Shown: positions 44,908 to 54,625 of the stretch, piece after piece
Layout of the letters: the number at the start of each line of letters is the position of its first letter
How positions within the stretch are numbered: position 1 is the stretch's first letter
NCBI RefSeq assembly: GCF_002968295.1
Contig: NZ_CP134399.1
Coordinates: 992,001-1,056,000, forward strand
Reading direction: 5' to 3'
Origin: Mycobacterium sp. ITM-2016-00317
GTDB lineage: Bacteria; Actinomycetota; Actinomycetes; Mycobacteriales; Mycobacteriaceae
DNA length: 64,000 bases
The notes under the pieces: model-generated
What the model was told of the DNA's origin: nothing
Seen by the model: only the letters and a program-made list of their open reading frames with translations
The model's database searches: none
Made by a program: the position numbers and the translations under genes

Positions 44908-45662
44908 ATGAACCCCATGACAGCGGTGTTCGTCCACGGCAATCCCGAGACCGACGCGATCTGGGGGCCGCTCACCGCCGTGCTGGGCCGCGACGACGTG
45001 GTGCTGCTCTCGCCACCTGGATTCGGCGCACCGCTGCCGGACGGGTTCGGCGCGACGATGACGGAGTACCGCGACTGGCTGGAATCCGCACTGGAGAAGA
45101 TCGACGGACCGATCGATCTGGTCGGCCACGACTGGGGCGGCGGCCACGTGGTCAACGTCGCGATGCACCGGCCGGAACTGGTGCGCAGCTGGGCCAGCGA
45201 CTCGGTCGGGTTGTTCGACGCCGACTACGTCTGGCACGACATGGCCCAGGTCTGGCAGACACCTGGGGCCGGGGAGGAATCCCTGGCCGCGATGATGGAT
45301 GGCGGGGTGCCCGCACGGACGGAAGTGATGGTGTCCTTCGGCATTCCGGCCGACATCGGCGCCGCGCTGGCCGAACAACAGAACGACGAGATGCGCACCG
45401 CGATCCTGGCGCTGTACCGCTCGGCCGCTCAACCGGCGATGGCCGAGGCCGGCCGCGCGCTGGAGTCCGCGGCGGCACGGCCCGGTCTGGCCCTGCTGCC
45501 GACGGCGGATCCGTTCATCGGCCCCAACGAGAACCGCCGCCGCGCCGCCGAACGTCCGGCGCGCGCGTCGAGCTGCTCGAGGGGCTCGGGCACTGGTGGA
45601 TGGTCGAGGACCCCAAGCGCGGTGCGGCGGCGCTGACGGAGTTCTGGGCGACGCTCGGATAA
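44908..45662 (+). pseudogene. alpha/beta hydrolase, frameshifted near the C-terminus
   Basis: The first ~215 residues are a clean alpha/beta hydrolase: an oxyanion-hole HGNPETDAIWG, a nucleophile-elbow region DLVGHDWGGGHVV where the usual Ser is Asp (haloalkane-dehalogenase-like GHDWGG), and the acid region [10 protein letters not shown]. The frame then turns to Arg/Ser-rich nonsense to 45636. The true end, [20 protein letters not shown] with the catalytic His, is in the next frame to 45662. One missing base near 45558-45560 (GTCCGGCGC for GTCCGGGCGC) explains it. As sequenced, the protein lacks its His. Sequencing error is likelier than decay. The start could be 44908 or the ATG three codons later. 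Confidence 0.85.
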
Positions 45663-45667
45663 CGTCC

Positions 45668-46303
45668 GTGAGACCGTCGCTGCCGCACCGCCCTACCACG
45701 CGGGTGCTCGGTGCGGTCGTCGTCGGCTGTGTGGCGGCAGGCGTCGCGGCGCTGCTGGAATTCCGCTGGTATGCGGCGCTGGTCGGCTGGGATGCCCTCG
45801 CGCTGACCTACCTGGTGTGGACGTGGGTGGTGATCGCGCCCTGCGACGCGGAGCGGACCGCTGCGCACGCCGCCTACGAGGAGCCGGGCCGCCGGACCGT
45901 GGTCGCCCTGATCCTCGGCGGCGCGCTGGCCAGCCTCGCCGGTGTCGGCATGCTGTTGGCCGAAACCTGGCCCGACCGTTTCGGTTTGGTGGTTCCGGCG
46001 ATCGGCATCGTCACCGTGGTGCTCTCCTGGTTCGTCGTGCACACGCTGTACACGGTGGCGTATGCACGGGTCTACTTCCAGGAAGAGCCATGCGGGGGAA
46101 TCAACTTCAACACCGATACACCGCCCCGCTACAGTGATTTCGCCTATGTCGCGTTCACCGTCGGGGTGAGCTTCGCGATCGGCGACACCAACCTGACGTC
46201 GTCGAGGATGCGGGCCACCGCCCTCGGCCACGGCCTGCTGTCGTTTCTGTTCGGCTCGGTGATCGTGGCCTCGGTGGTGAACCTGATCGCCGTCGTGCTG
46301 TGA
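45668..46303 (+). CDS. DUF1345 family membrane protein
   Basis: An integral membrane protein of 211 residues. Five or six hydrophobic helices are visible ([92 protein letters not shown]). The DUF1345 signature is [13 protein letters not shown] and [22 protein letters not shown], the latter resembling a potassium-channel filter region by eye. The function is unknown. The start is GTG at 45668, five bases after the restored end of the hydrolase, so the two are probably cotranscribed. Confidence 0.88.
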   Translation: MRPSLPHRPTTRVLGAVVVGCVAAGVAALLEFRWYAALVGWDALALTYLVWTWVVIAPCDAERTAAHAAYEEPGRRTVVALILGGALASLAGVGMLLAETWPDRFGLVVPAIGIVTVVLSWFVVHTLYTVAYARVYFQEEPCGGINFNTDTPPRYSDFAYVAFTVGVSFAIGDTNLTSSRMRATALGHGLLSFLFGSVIVASVVNLIAVVL

Positions 46304-46307
46304 CGGG

Positions 46308-47765
46308 CTAGATGGCGTAACGGCGCGGCTGGTGCTGCACCGAAACCCAGTGGTCGGTGGTGAATTCGTCGACAGCCCACTGACCTCCGAACCGGCCGAC
46401 ACCCGAATCCTTCACCCCGCCGAAGGCGGTGTTGGCGTCGTCGTTGACCGGTGAGTCGTTCACGTGCGTCATGCCGGCCCGGATCCGGCGGCCGAACCGC
46501 ACCGCACGGTCGACGTCGCGGCTGAACACCGCCGACGACAGCCCGTACTCGGTGTCGTTGGCCAGCCGCAGCGCATCCTGCTCTCCGTCGGCGCGCAGCA
46601 CGGTGATCACCGGTCCGAACACCTCCTCGCGCGCAGTGGCGACGTCATTGCCGCCGGCAAGCACATGCGGCGGCAGGCACAACCCGGTCGGCCCGAACGG
46701 ATCCCCACCCAGCAGCACCTGCGCGCCGTCGTCGCGGGCACGCTTGAGCTTGTCCTGAATGCTCTCCAGCTGAGACGAATTGATGATCGGCCCGAGCTGC
46801 ACGTCCGGGTCGCTGGGATCACCGACGGTCAACGCGCCGACCTTCGCCAGGAACCGGTCGAGGAACTCGTCGTGCACGGCGGCGTCGACGATGACCCGGT
46901 TCGCGATCATGCACACCTGGCCCTGGTGGAAGAACGACCCGAACACCGCCGCGCGCACCGCCAGATCCAGGTCGGCGTCGTCGAGGACCACCAACGGCCC
47001 GTTGCCGCCGAGTTCCAGCGCCAGCTTCTTCACGCCGGCCTTCTCCGCGATGCCCTTGCCCACCGGCGTCGACCCGGTGAACGACACCACCCGCGCCGCC
47101 GGGTGGGCCACCAGCGCGTCCCCGATATCGGAACCGGCGCCGACGACCACCGACAGCAGCCCGGGTGGAAGACCGGCCTCCTCGAAGATCCGGGCCAGCA
47201 GCAGGCCGCCGGTCACCGGGGTGTCACCGGCGGGCTTGAGCACCACCGCATTCCCCACCGCCAGCGCCGGTGCGACCGAGCGGTTCGACAACTGCATCGG
47301 GAAGTTCCACGGCGAGATCACCGCCACTACGCCGACCGGTTCGCGGTAGACCCGGTTCTCCTTGCCCGGGATGTCCGACGGCATGATCCGACCCTCGACA
47401 TGGTGCGGCATCGAGGCCGCCTCCCACATCACCGAGCGCACCAGCCCCCACTCCAGCTCGGCCTTGGCCAGCGTGCCGCCGGTCTCCCGCACCAGCCAGC
47501 CGACGATCTCGTCCTTGCGGTCGGTCATCACGTCCGCGGCCGCGCGCATCACCCTGGCGCGCTCGGACGGCGGCTCATCAGCCCAGTCTTCTTGGGCGGC
47601 AACCGCACTGTCGTACGCCTCGGTCAGGTCGCGTTGGTCGGCCTGGGCGATCTCGGCCAGCGTGGCACCGGTGTACGGGTCGGTGCTGGCGCGCGTCTTG
47701 CCGGACTGGCCGGCACGCCAGCGCGCACCGATCGGCATCGCGTCGAAAGCGGGGTACGCGCTCAC
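46308..47765 (-). CDS. NAD(P)-dependent aldehyde dehydrogenase
   Basis: An ALDH superfamily enzyme of 485 residues that oxidises an aldehyde to its acid. Key sites are ISPWNFPMQLSNRSVAPALA, KPAGDTPVTGGLLLA and FTGSTPVGKGIAEKAG. The general base Glu is in LALELGGNGPLVVLDDAD, the nucleophile Cys in FFHQGQVCMIANRVIV, and the NAD-side segment is EVFGPVITVLRADG. It resembles benzaldehyde/vanillin-type dehydrogenases. It is downstream of a quinone-reductase-like gene with a 4-nt overlap (GTGA), so they form an operon that may detoxify or degrade a carbonyl compound. Confidence 0.93.
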   Translation of the reverse strand: MSAYPAFDAMPIGARWRAGQSGKTRASTDPYTGATLAEIAQADQRDLTEAYDSAVAAQEDWADEPPSERARVMRAAADVMTDRKDEIVGWLVRETGGTLAKAELEWGLVRSVMWEAASMPHHVEGRIMPSDIPGKENRVYREPVGVVAVISPWNFPMQLSNRSVAPALAVGNAVVLKPAGDTPVTGGLLLARIFEEAGLPPGLLSVVVGAGSDIGDALVAHPAARVVSFTGSTPVGKGIAEKAGVKKLALELGGNGPLVVLDDADLDLAVRAAVFGSFFHQGQVCMIANRVIVDAAVHDEFLDRFLAKVGALTVGDPSDPDVQLGPIINSSQLESIQDKLKRARDDGAQVLLGGDPFGPTGLCLPPHVLAGGNDVATAREEVFGPVITVLRADGEQDALRLANDTEYGLSSAVFSRDVDRAVRFGRRIRAGMTHVNDSPVNDDANTAFGGVKDSGVGRFGGQWAVDEFTTDHWVSVQHQPRRYAI

Positions 47766-48685
47766 GGAATCGCCACTCCGATCTTGACATGCGGTCCGTC
47801 AGCCTGTGCCTGCCAAGCCTTTTCGGCGTCGTCCAGGCGGTAGCGGGTGGTCTCGACGTGGATGCGCCCGTCGGCGGCCAGCATCAGCAGTTCCACGTAC
47901 GCCGCGTGCAGCACGTCGGCGGACATGAAGTCGTTCATGTGCCCGATGTGCGTGCGGCCCATCAGTGTCATGAACGGCACCGCGGGTGCGGCGCCGGCAC
48001 CCTGTCCGACGGTGATCAGCGTGGCCCCGGGATCGGTGGCGTCCAGCGCGGCGAGGAACGGGTCGCCGTAGACCATGTCGAGGACCACGTCGAAGCCGCG
48101 GTCCTGACCCGCGGCGGATCTCAGCGCGCCGGCGTCGTCGTCGCCGCCGAGCTGGACGGTCGCGTCGGCGCCCAGTTCGCGGGTCTTGGCCAGCGCGTCC
48201 TCGTCGCGCCCGGCCGCGACGACGCGTCCCGCGTCGAGGATTCTGGCCGCCTGCACCGCGATGGCGCCGACGGTCCCGGTCGCGCCGAGGATCAGCACCG
48301 AATGGTCGGGGGATAGCTGGGCGTGCCTGGTCAGCGGCAGCCAGGCGGCCAATCCCGCGATGCCGAGCGCGACGGCGAGGTCGTCGTCGACACCGTCGGG
48401 CACCACGTAGGCCTTGTCCGGGTTGATCCGGGTGCGTTCGGCCCATGACCCGAACGGGGCCGGCGGGGAGTCGAAGTAGACCCGTGCGCCGTCCGCGGTG
48501 ATGCCGATGCCCTCTTTGCCGACGACCCGGGGGACCACGGGATCGCCCATCTCACCGGAGGCCAGCGCGAGGTCCACCGGGTTGCAACCGGCCAGGGTCA
48601 CGGTGACGACGTCCTCGCCGCGGGGCTCTTCGAAGTCCCTGACCACCGGCGGCCGTCCGGACGCCTCCAGTACCGCTGCCCGCAT
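47762..48685 (-). CDS. zinc-less MDR quinone oxidoreductase
   Basis: A medium-chain reductase of 307 residues in the NADPH:quinone oxidoreductase group. The N-terminal GroES-like part is TLAGCNPVDLALASGEM and VVGKEGIGI. The cofactor domain has HSVLILGATGTVGAIAVQAARIL and GFDVVLDMVYGDPFLAALDA, and the end is DAEKAWQAQADGPHVKIGVAIP. No structural or catalytic zinc ligands are visible. The start is ATG at 48685. It leads the operon with the aldehyde dehydrogenase. Confidence 0.9.
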   Translation of the reverse strand: MRAAVLEASGRPPVVRDFEEPRGEDVVTVTLAGCNPVDLALASGEMGDPVVPRVVGKEGIGITADGARVYFDSPPAPFGSWAERTRINPDKAYVVPDGVDDDLAVALGIAGLAAWLPLTRHAQLSPDHSVLILGATGTVGAIAVQAARILDAGRVVAAGRDEDALAKTRELGADATVQLGGDDDAGALRSAAGQDRGFDVVLDMVYGDPFLAALDATDPGATLITVGQGAGAAPAVPFMTLMGRTHIGHMNDFMSADVLHAAYVELLMLAADGRIHVETTRYRLDDAEKAWQAQADGPHVKIGVAIP

Positions 48686-48748
48686 TGCGTTCTCCGTTTC
48701 CTTGCTGCTCAGGTGCGGCTACCCACACGTACGGCGGCGAAACAGCGG

Positions 48749-49567
48749 CTACAGCCGGGCGACTTCGCGGCGGCACTGGTCGGCGAGCTGTTCCTCGCGG
48801 GCGTAGAGCAGGCCGAAGGTGAACCCGTTCTCCTTGGCCCGGCTGCCTGCGCCGGCACCCATCTGCCGCAGTATCGATCGGGCCACCACGGTGTCCTGCA
48901 GATCACCCAGGACACTCTGAATCTTCTTGTAATGCTTCTGCTTTCGCGCCGCCTTGGTCGATGGCGCACCGGTCTGGATCAGTTCGGCGGCGTATCGGGC
49001 CCGTTTGGCGGCTTTGCGGGCACGGTGGAGCAGCGCGTCGTCGACGCTGTCCAGGGCTTTGGCCAGCCTGCGGTCAGCCTTCGCTGCGGCCCGGTGCGCC
49101 TTCTTCTGCAGCTGCTTGGCGGCGGCCTTCGCGCGCACCGGCGGGGTATCGCTCCAGCGTTGCAGTTCGGCGACCAGGTCCTGGTAACGCGGGGTCGTCA
49201 TCGCCTCGGCGACCCGGTCCCGGGCCGGCGCCTCCATCCGGCGCAGGTCGCGTTTGATCCGGTCTGCCACCCGTCCCAGCACCAGTTCGTCGGGAAGTTC
49301 GCCGAGCGCGTCGCTCAACCGGCCCCGTTGCACCTGCACGTCGCGCACGTCACCCAGCACCCCGGCGAACCACTTCAGTTCCTGCTCCACCGCGTGCGCC
49401 CGGTCGTCGAGCAGCGTGCCGAAAACCCGCACGGTGCTGCGCACCCGGCGGATGGCGACCCTGGTGTCGTGGATGGGATCAGTGCCGTCCCGCAACCCGT
49501 CAAGCCCCTCGAGCACGAGTCCGGTCTGCTCGGTCAGATAAGCGTGCAGCGGTGTCGGCGGGGCCAT
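48749..49567 (-). CDS. CHAD domain-containing protein
   Basis: A 272-residue, very basic, all-helical protein. The CHAD motif is DPIHDTRVAIRRVRSTVRVF, followed by LDDRAHAVEQELKWFAGVLGDVRDVQV, RARKAAKRARYAAELI and KQKHYKKIQSVLGDLQD. CHAD domains bind polyphosphate through conserved His and Lys/Arg residues, so the protein may attach to polyphosphate granules. No CYTH domain is fused. The start is ATG at 49567 (MAPPTPLHAYL), as the upstream frame is not family-like. It is divergent from the membrane protein at 49610, with 42 bp between. Confidence 0.92.
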   Translation of the reverse strand: MAPPTPLHAYLTEQTGLVLEGLDGLRDGTDPIHDTRVAIRRVRSTVRVFGTLLDDRAHAVEQELKWFAGVLGDVRDVQVQRGRLSDALGELPDELVLGRVADRIKRDLRRMEAPARDRVAEAMTTPRYQDLVAELQRWSDTPPVRAKAAAKQLQKKAHRAAAKADRRLAKALDSVDDALLHRARKAAKRARYAAELIQTGAPSTKAARKQKHYKKIQSVLGDLQDTVVARSILRQMGAGAGSRAKENGFTFGLLYAREEQLADQCRREVARL

Positions 49568-49609
49568 CCAGGGCGCATACCCACGCCCATCGGGGGTACA
49601 CCTGACCAG

Positions 49610-50287
49610 GTGAAAGCCCGAAACGGCAACTGGTTGCGCGACCACGGCCTCCTGCTGGCGTGCCTGGGTCTGTTCGTGGTGTTCTTCGCCGGGATGGTCG
49701 TCTCCGGCGCCGCGACCTACAACCAGGAACAGCGCGAACACGGGTCACAGGAGACGGTCTCGGTCCTCGGGTACCTGGCCAGCGGTGACTTCGTGGAGGC
49801 GACGTTCGAGAACTGGGAGTCGGAGTTCCTGCAGATGGGCATGTACGTCGTGTTGACGGCTCTGCTGTATCAGCGGGGTTCGGCCGAGTCCAAGCAGATC
49901 GACGAGCGCGCCCCGCAGGAGGAGGATCCGCGGCTGGCCCGACTCGACCCCACCGCCCCGTGGCCGGTGCGACGAGGTGGCGTGGTGCTGCGGATCTACG
50001 AGAATTCCTTGGCTATCGCGTTCTTCGTGCTGTTCTTCGCCTCGTGGGTGCTGCATGCGGTGGGCGGGGTCGCCGCCTACAACGACGAACAGGTGCAGCA
50101 CGGGCAGCGCGCGATATCGCTGCCCGAATACATGGCGTCGTCGCAGTTCTGGTTCGAGTCGATGCAGAACTGGCAGAGCGAGTTCGTCGCGGTGGCCGCG
50201 ATCGTGGGGCTGTCCGTGTTCCTGCGTCAGCGAGGCTCGGCGGAGTCCAAGCCGGTGGCCGCACCCGACCGCGAGACCAGCGCCTAA
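49610..50287 (+). CDS. DUF6766-like membrane protein with internal duplication
   Basis: A 225-residue membrane protein built from two similar halves. Each half has one hydrophobic helix (LLACLGLFVVFFAGMVV; LAIAFFVLFFASWVLHAVGG). Each then has a YNxEQxxHG segment (YNQEQREHG; YNDEQVQHG), a FExxxNWxSEF motif (FENWESEF; MQNWQSEF), a second helix and the end QRGSAESK (twice, identical). The linker is acidic and Pro-rich. The function is unknown; I recall such proteins as DUF6766. The start is GTG at 49610. The gene is single, with 190 bp to the convergent aldolase. Confidence 0.8.
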   Translation: MKARNGNWLRDHGLLLACLGLFVVFFAGMVVSGAATYNQEQREHGSQETVSVLGYLASGDFVEATFENWESEFLQMGMYVVLTALLYQRGSAESKQIDERAPQEEDPRLARLDPTAPWPVRRGGVVLRIYENSLAIAFFVLFFASWVLHAVGGVAAYNDEQVQHGQRAISLPEYMASSQFWFESMQNWQSEFVAVAAIVGLSVFLRQRGSAESKPVAAPDRETSA

Positions 50288-50478
50288 GCCCGGTGCGCGG
50301 GCCCAGGATCCGGGGTCGTGGACGGGCCCGGTGGGGTCTCGGGGACGTCGTCGGGGACCAGGCGTTCGGGCACCTCGGTCGGGGTGAGGCGTTCGGGGGG
50401 GTCGGACGGCGCGCTGCCGCGCGCCAGGGTGCTGTTCATCACCAGGGCGTACCCCGGGCGGGCATCCGGTAACCCGGC

Positions 50479-51507
50479 TCAGCGGTGCCGGCGCAGCGCC
50501 GCGAGCGCGTCGTCGGCCTCGGCTTCGGTGGTCGACCACGAGCAGACGAACCGCACCACCGGTTCGGCCGGGTCGGGCTGGTGCACGGCGTAGGAATCGG
50601 ATAGCCCACGGCAGGCGTCGGGGTGGAGCCGGACGAACACCTCGTTGGCTTCGGCCGGGCACGCCAGCTCGAGCCCCAGCTCGGTCATGCCTGTGCTGAG
50701 CCGGTGGGCCATCGCATTGGCGTGCGCGGCGTTGCGCAACCACAGCCCGTCACCCAGCAGCGCGGTGAACTGCGCCGCGACGAACCGGTGCTTGCTCGCC
50801 AGATGGCCGATCTGCTTCTGCACGTAGTGGATCCCGTCGAAGTGCTCCGGGCGGCGGACCAGGATCGCGTCACCGAACATCATGCCGTTCTTGGTGCCGC
50901 CCACGCTGACGACGTCGGCGTCGCCGATCGCCTCCGACGGTGAAAAACCCTCTGCTGCAATGGCGTTGGCGACCCGTGCGCCGTCGACGTGCACCAGCAG
51001 CCCGAGTGCGTGGGCGCGGTCGACGAACTCCTTGATGGCCGGTCCCGTCCACACGCGGCCGTTCTCGGTGGACTGGGTGACCGAGACGATCAGGGGCTGC
51101 GAGTGGTGTACCGCGCCGCGGCCGAACACCCGGCGCTCCAACTCCTCCGGTGCGATCAGCCCGTCCGCGCTGGGCAGCCTGGTCAGCTGTGCGCCGGACA
51201 GTCGGACGGGACCGCCTGCCTCGTCGACGAGGACGTGCGCGATGTCGCTGCAGAGGATCTCCTGCCACGGCCGCACCGCCGCCGCGAGCGCGATGATGTT
51301 GGCCGCGGTGCCGGTGAACGCGAACAGCACGTCGGCGCCGGGCGAGTCGAACGCGGTCCTGATCGCCTCGGCGGCTTCGGCGGTCACCGGGTCGGCGCCG
51401 TAGGAGGGGGCGGGCCCCCGGTTGACCCGGGCGAGCGCGTCGAGAACCGTCGGGTGTGCGGGAGCGGCGTTGTCGGAGGCGAAGGCGGCAGAAGGCACGC
51501 GCTCCAT
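50479..51507 (-). CDS. low-specificity threonine aldolase family PLP enzyme
   Basis: A cytoplasmic PLP enzyme of 342 residues that cleaves threonine or allo-threonine to glycine and acetaldehyde. Motifs are ASDNAAPAHPTVLDALARVN, YGADPVTAEAAEAIR and FAFTGTAANIIALAAAVRPW. The central segment is LLVHVDGARVANAIA, and the PLP lysine lies in VVSVGGTKNGMMFGDAILV. The length is normal. The start is ATG at 51507. No neighbour in glycine or serine metabolism is seen. Some relatives act on beta-hydroxy amino acids other than threonine. Confidence 0.92.
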   Translation of the reverse strand: MERVPSAAFASDNAAPAHPTVLDALARVNRGPAPSYGADPVTAEAAEAIRTAFDSPGADVLFAFTGTAANIIALAAAVRPWQEILCSDIAHVLVDEAGGPVRLSGAQLTRLPSADGLIAPEELERRVFGRGAVHHSQPLIVSVTQSTENGRVWTGPAIKEFVDRAHALGLLVHVDGARVANAIAAEGFSPSEAIGDADVVSVGGTKNGMMFGDAILVRRPEHFDGIHYVQKQIGHLASKHRFVAAQFTALLGDGLWLRNAAHANAMAHRLSTGMTELGLELACPAEANEVFVRLHPDACRGLSDSYAVHQPDPAEPVVRFVCSWSTTEAEADDALAALRRHR

Positions 51508-51564
51508 TGTGCGCCGAGTGAGAAACCAGGGCTGTGCTCGCGGCGTCGAGCGCAGCCAGGAATG

Positions 51565-53907
51565 CTATTCCGCGGGGGCGTGGGTGAGCCAGCCGAAGAA
51601 CTCCTCGGCGGTGAACACCGGCTTGCCGTACTCCTGGGCCTTGCGGGCCTTGCCCGACTGCGTGCCCGCCTCGGCCGAGACCAGCACGTCGCACCGGGTC
51701 TTGGTCACCGTCTTCACCGGCGTCAGGCCCGCCGCGGCGGCGCGGCGCTCCATCTCGTCGCGTTCGACGATGCGGCCAGACGGATCCGACGCGGTGCCGG
51801 TGAAGCACACGCGCATCCCCGGCGTCAGCGTGGCCCGGATGTCGTGGCGGGCCAGAAGCTCTGCACCGGTGAGGATCTCGACACCGAGCAGCTCCTCGGC
51901 GCTGCCCAGCCGGGCCACCACCTCGTCGGTGAGCTGCACCCGGGCCGCCGCTGCGCGCAGCTGGTCGGCCACCGACTGCCGCGCCGCGGGTTCCCAGTCG
52001 GTGTCGTCCCGGCGGGCCGGCGCCGGGCCGCCCAGCAACACCGCGGCCACGTCGCGGCTGATCCGCAGCAACGCCGACAACCCGGGCAGGTGCTCGGCCA
52101 CCGGCGTCACGATCGACGCGTCGCGACCGACCAGAAGCCCTGACACCTCGACGGATTCAGGCTCGTCGAACGCCGACGAGCCGTCCTCGGCGTCGGCCGC
52201 GCGGTGGGCCTGCAACGCCGAACGGGCCTGCTCCAGCGCGGTGCGGCCGGTCACCCGCGTCCCGCGCAACTCCACCCCCAGCGGCATCGCGGACACATGG
52301 CCGAGCCGTTTGAGCTCGAAGTCCAGCAGACCCAGCTGCTCGTCCACGCCGACCCCCACCGGGGTGCACCCGGCCAGCATCGGCGCGATCACCGCCCACG
52401 CTTCCCGCAGCGTGGGCGCCAGCAGCACGTCCGACACCGTGATGCCGAATCGCGTTCGTGCGTCGGCGAGATCGCGCTGCGGGTTGACCAGCGTGCTGAC
52501 CGCAGTGCCGTCGTCGAACGCCACCGCCAGCTCCACCGGCCGCGGACGCGACATCCGGCCCTCGTCGCCGACGGTCAGCATCCCGATCGCGCAGTACCGC
52601 CGCGCCTGCGCCCCGCCCGTGGAGGTGCGCAGGAACCGGGCGACCCGCCGGTCGGTCTTCAGATCCTTGGGCAGCACAGGCCTTCTCAGCACGAGGCCCG
52701 CCAGCGACGTGCACCGGCTCAGCGCGACGTAGAGCTGGCCCGTCGAGAACATGCCGCCGGTCAGGTCGACGACCACCCGCTCCAGCGTCTGCCCCTGGCT
52801 CTTGTGGATCGTGATGGCCCACGCCAGCTTGAACGGCAGCTGGGTGTACGCGCCGACCACCTCGCGGCTCAACGACGACCCCGACATCACCGGCCGGGTC
52901 ACCTCCCAGGTGAACGGGGTGACCTCCGCGGCGGTGCCGTCGGGGAACTCCACCTCGACCACCGCGCCGTAGCGGTCGTAGCCGACGCCGACCACCCGGC
53001 CCACCGTGCCGTTGACCCAACGGCCGCCCTGGTCGTTGTTGAGCATCATCACCTGCGCGCCGACCTTGAAGCGCAGCGTCTCCTCGACCGGCGGGTCGAA
53101 CAGCGCCAGATCACCGGAAGCCTTGGCGTGGTGGGTCATCTCGTCGCCGGGCAGCCGCTCCAGCTGCTGCCGGTTGCGCGCGGTGACCAGGCGGTTCGTC
53201 GGGGCCAGCGTCAGCCAGAACTCGTCGTCGGGCGGCACGAAGTCCTTGTCGGCGCGGGCGTTGAGCTGCTCCTGGGCATGCCCCAGCAGCACGCCTTCGC
53301 GAATCTCGTTCAGGATGGCCGTCATCCGGTCGTCGCCGAGCTGACGGAACACCGTCGTCAACGTCACCGTCGGGAAGTCGGCGCGGTCGAACGACCGGGC
53401 GGAGAAGAAATACGGTGTTTCGTAGGTTGTCGAAAAATAGGCGACCTCGTCCTCACGGACCACCGGCGGCAACTGGTAGAGGTCTCCGACGAGCACGATC
53501 TGCACCCCGCCGAACGGCGTGCCCGGCGCCGGCCCGAACCGCTCGAGCGACGCGGCCACCATGTCGAACACATCGGCGCGCACCATGGACGCCTCATCGA
53601 CGATCAGCGTCTGCAGCGAGGCCAGGGTCCTGGTGAACGGGCCCGGCCGGTAGCTCCCGGTGCGGATGTCCTCCAGCGTCGTCGTGGACCGGAAGCCGAA
53701 CAGCCGGTGGATGGTGTAGCCGTCGACGTTGAGCGCCGCGATGCCCGTCGGTGCGACGACCACCACGTTGCGGTCGGTCTCGGCCAGGAAACGGCGGATC
53801 AGCGTCGACTTGCCGGTGCCGGCCTTACCGGTCAGGAACAGATGCCCGCCGCCGGCCAGCCGCGCCAGCGCGTCGCGGAACTCCTCGGTGAGGACGAAGC
53901 CCGTCAT
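51565..53907 (-). CDS. PIF1-like superfamily 1 helicase with C-terminal BRCT domain
   Basis: A 780-residue DNA helicase. Walker A is LFLTGKAGTGKSTLIRRFLA near residue 22. It is followed by VVVAPTGIAALNVDGYTIHR, Walker B LIVDEASMVRADVFD, VLVGDLYQLPPVV and LTTVFRQ. The late helicase motifs are AWAITIHKSQGQTLERVVVD and LYVALSRCTSLAGLVL. Residues ~480-580 (VELAVAFDDGTAVSTLVNPQ, LLDFELKRLG) resemble a degenerate DnaQ-like exonuclease fold. A BRCT domain ends the protein (MRVCFTGTASDPSGRIVERD ... GKPVFTAEEFFGWL). The ATG at 53907 overlaps the upstream VTT gene's stop; ATG at 53922 is possible. A role in repair or replication is inferred. Confidence 0.85.
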   Translation of the reverse strand: MTGFVLTEEFRDALARLAGGGHLFLTGKAGTGKSTLIRRFLAETDRNVVVVAPTGIAALNVDGYTIHRLFGFRSTTTLEDIRTGSYRPGPFTRTLASLQTLIVDEASMVRADVFDMVAASLERFGPAPGTPFGGVQIVLVGDLYQLPPVVREDEVAYFSTTYETPYFFSARSFDRADFPTVTLTTVFRQLGDDRMTAILNEIREGVLLGHAQEQLNARADKDFVPPDDEFWLTLAPTNRLVTARNRQQLERLPGDEMTHHAKASGDLALFDPPVEETLRFKVGAQVMMLNNDQGGRWVNGTVGRVVGVGYDRYGAVVEVEFPDGTAAEVTPFTWEVTRPVMSGSSLSREVVGAYTQLPFKLAWAITIHKSQGQTLERVVVDLTGGMFSTGQLYVALSRCTSLAGLVLRRPVLPKDLKTDRRVARFLRTSTGGAQARRYCAIGMLTVGDEGRMSRPRPVELAVAFDDGTAVSTLVNPQRDLADARTRFGITVSDVLLAPTLREAWAVIAPMLAGCTPVGVGVDEQLGLLDFELKRLGHVSAMPLGVELRGTRVTGRTALEQARSALQAHRAADAEDGSSAFDEPESVEVSGLLVGRDASIVTPVAEHLPGLSALLRISRDVAAVLLGGPAPARRDDTDWEPAARQSVADQLRAAAARVQLTDEVVARLGSAEELLGVEILTGAELLARHDIRATLTPGMRVCFTGTASDPSGRIVERDEMERRAAAAGLTPVKTVTKTRCDVLVSAEAGTQSGKARKAQEYGKPVFTAEEFFGWLTHAPAE

Positions 53908-54587
53908 TCCCGGGAGCGCCATTTCCGCCAGCCGCGGTGGGCCGCGAACGCCCCCACCACTGCGGTCACGCACCACACGGCGATCGCGGTGAACGCCAGC
54001 GGCGCCGAGAACTCGCCGATCGAGGACCCCAGCGCGGTGTACACGAAGGCCCGCGGCATCGACCCGATGAACGCGCCGGCCGCCATCTGCCACAGCGGCA
54101 CGCCGAACGCCCCGAACGCATACGACGCCAGTGCGTCCGAGACACCGGGGACGAACCGCTGCCCGACGACCGCCCACAGCCCGCCGCGCTCGATGAGCCG
54201 GTCGATCCGGTCCGAGCGCTCGGCGCCGAGCAGGGCGCGCGCGCTCTCCCGTCCGGCCCGGCGACCCGCATAGCTGGAGATCAACGCGTTGCCGACGGTG
54301 GCGCCCAGAGTCACGAACGTGCCCACCAGCGGACCGAACAGGAACCCGCTGCCCGCGGCCAGCAGCGGCCCCGGGACCAGCAGCGCGCCGAGGACCGCCG
54401 AGACCGCGACGTAGGTCACCGGCGCCAGCGGCCCCGTCGACTCGATCAGCCCGCGGACGTAGGCGACGTCGACGACACGCGCGATCGCGGTCAGATAGAA
54501 CAACACCGCCAGCACCGCCACGAACAGCGCAAGCCGCGCGATGTGTCTGCGCCGGGACGGCCCCGGGGTCTCTTCGGTCTCATCCAT
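53904..54587 (-). CDS. VTT domain (DedA/TMEM64-like) membrane protein
   Basis: A 227-residue membrane protein of the TVP38/TMEM64 (VTT/SNARE-associated) family, related to lipid scramblases and DedA proteins. A charged N-terminus (MDETEETPGPSRRRH) precedes a first helix. The family core follows: APVTYVAVSAVLGALLVPGPLLAAGSGFLFGP, seen as LLVPGPLLAAGSGFLFGPLV, then GNALISSYAGRRAGRE and FVPGVSDALASYAFGAFGVP. The C-terminus is basic (HRGWRKWRSRE). It is divergent from the winged-helix gene at 54626 and overlaps the helicase gene downstream by 4 nt. Confidence 0.88.
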   Translation of the reverse strand: MDETEETPGPSRRRHIARLALFVAVLAVLFYLTAIARVVDVAYVRGLIESTGPLAPVTYVAVSAVLGALLVPGPLLAAGSGFLFGPLVGTFVTLGATVGNALISSYAGRRAGRESARALLGAERSDRIDRLIERGGLWAVVGQRFVPGVSDALASYAFGAFGVPLWQMAAGAFIGSMPRAFVYTALGSSIGEFSAPLAFTAIAVWCVTAVVGAFAAHRGWRKWRSRE

Positions 54588-54625
54588 GCCGGACCAATCC
54601 TGCCGTACCCCGTTAAGTTGGCACC

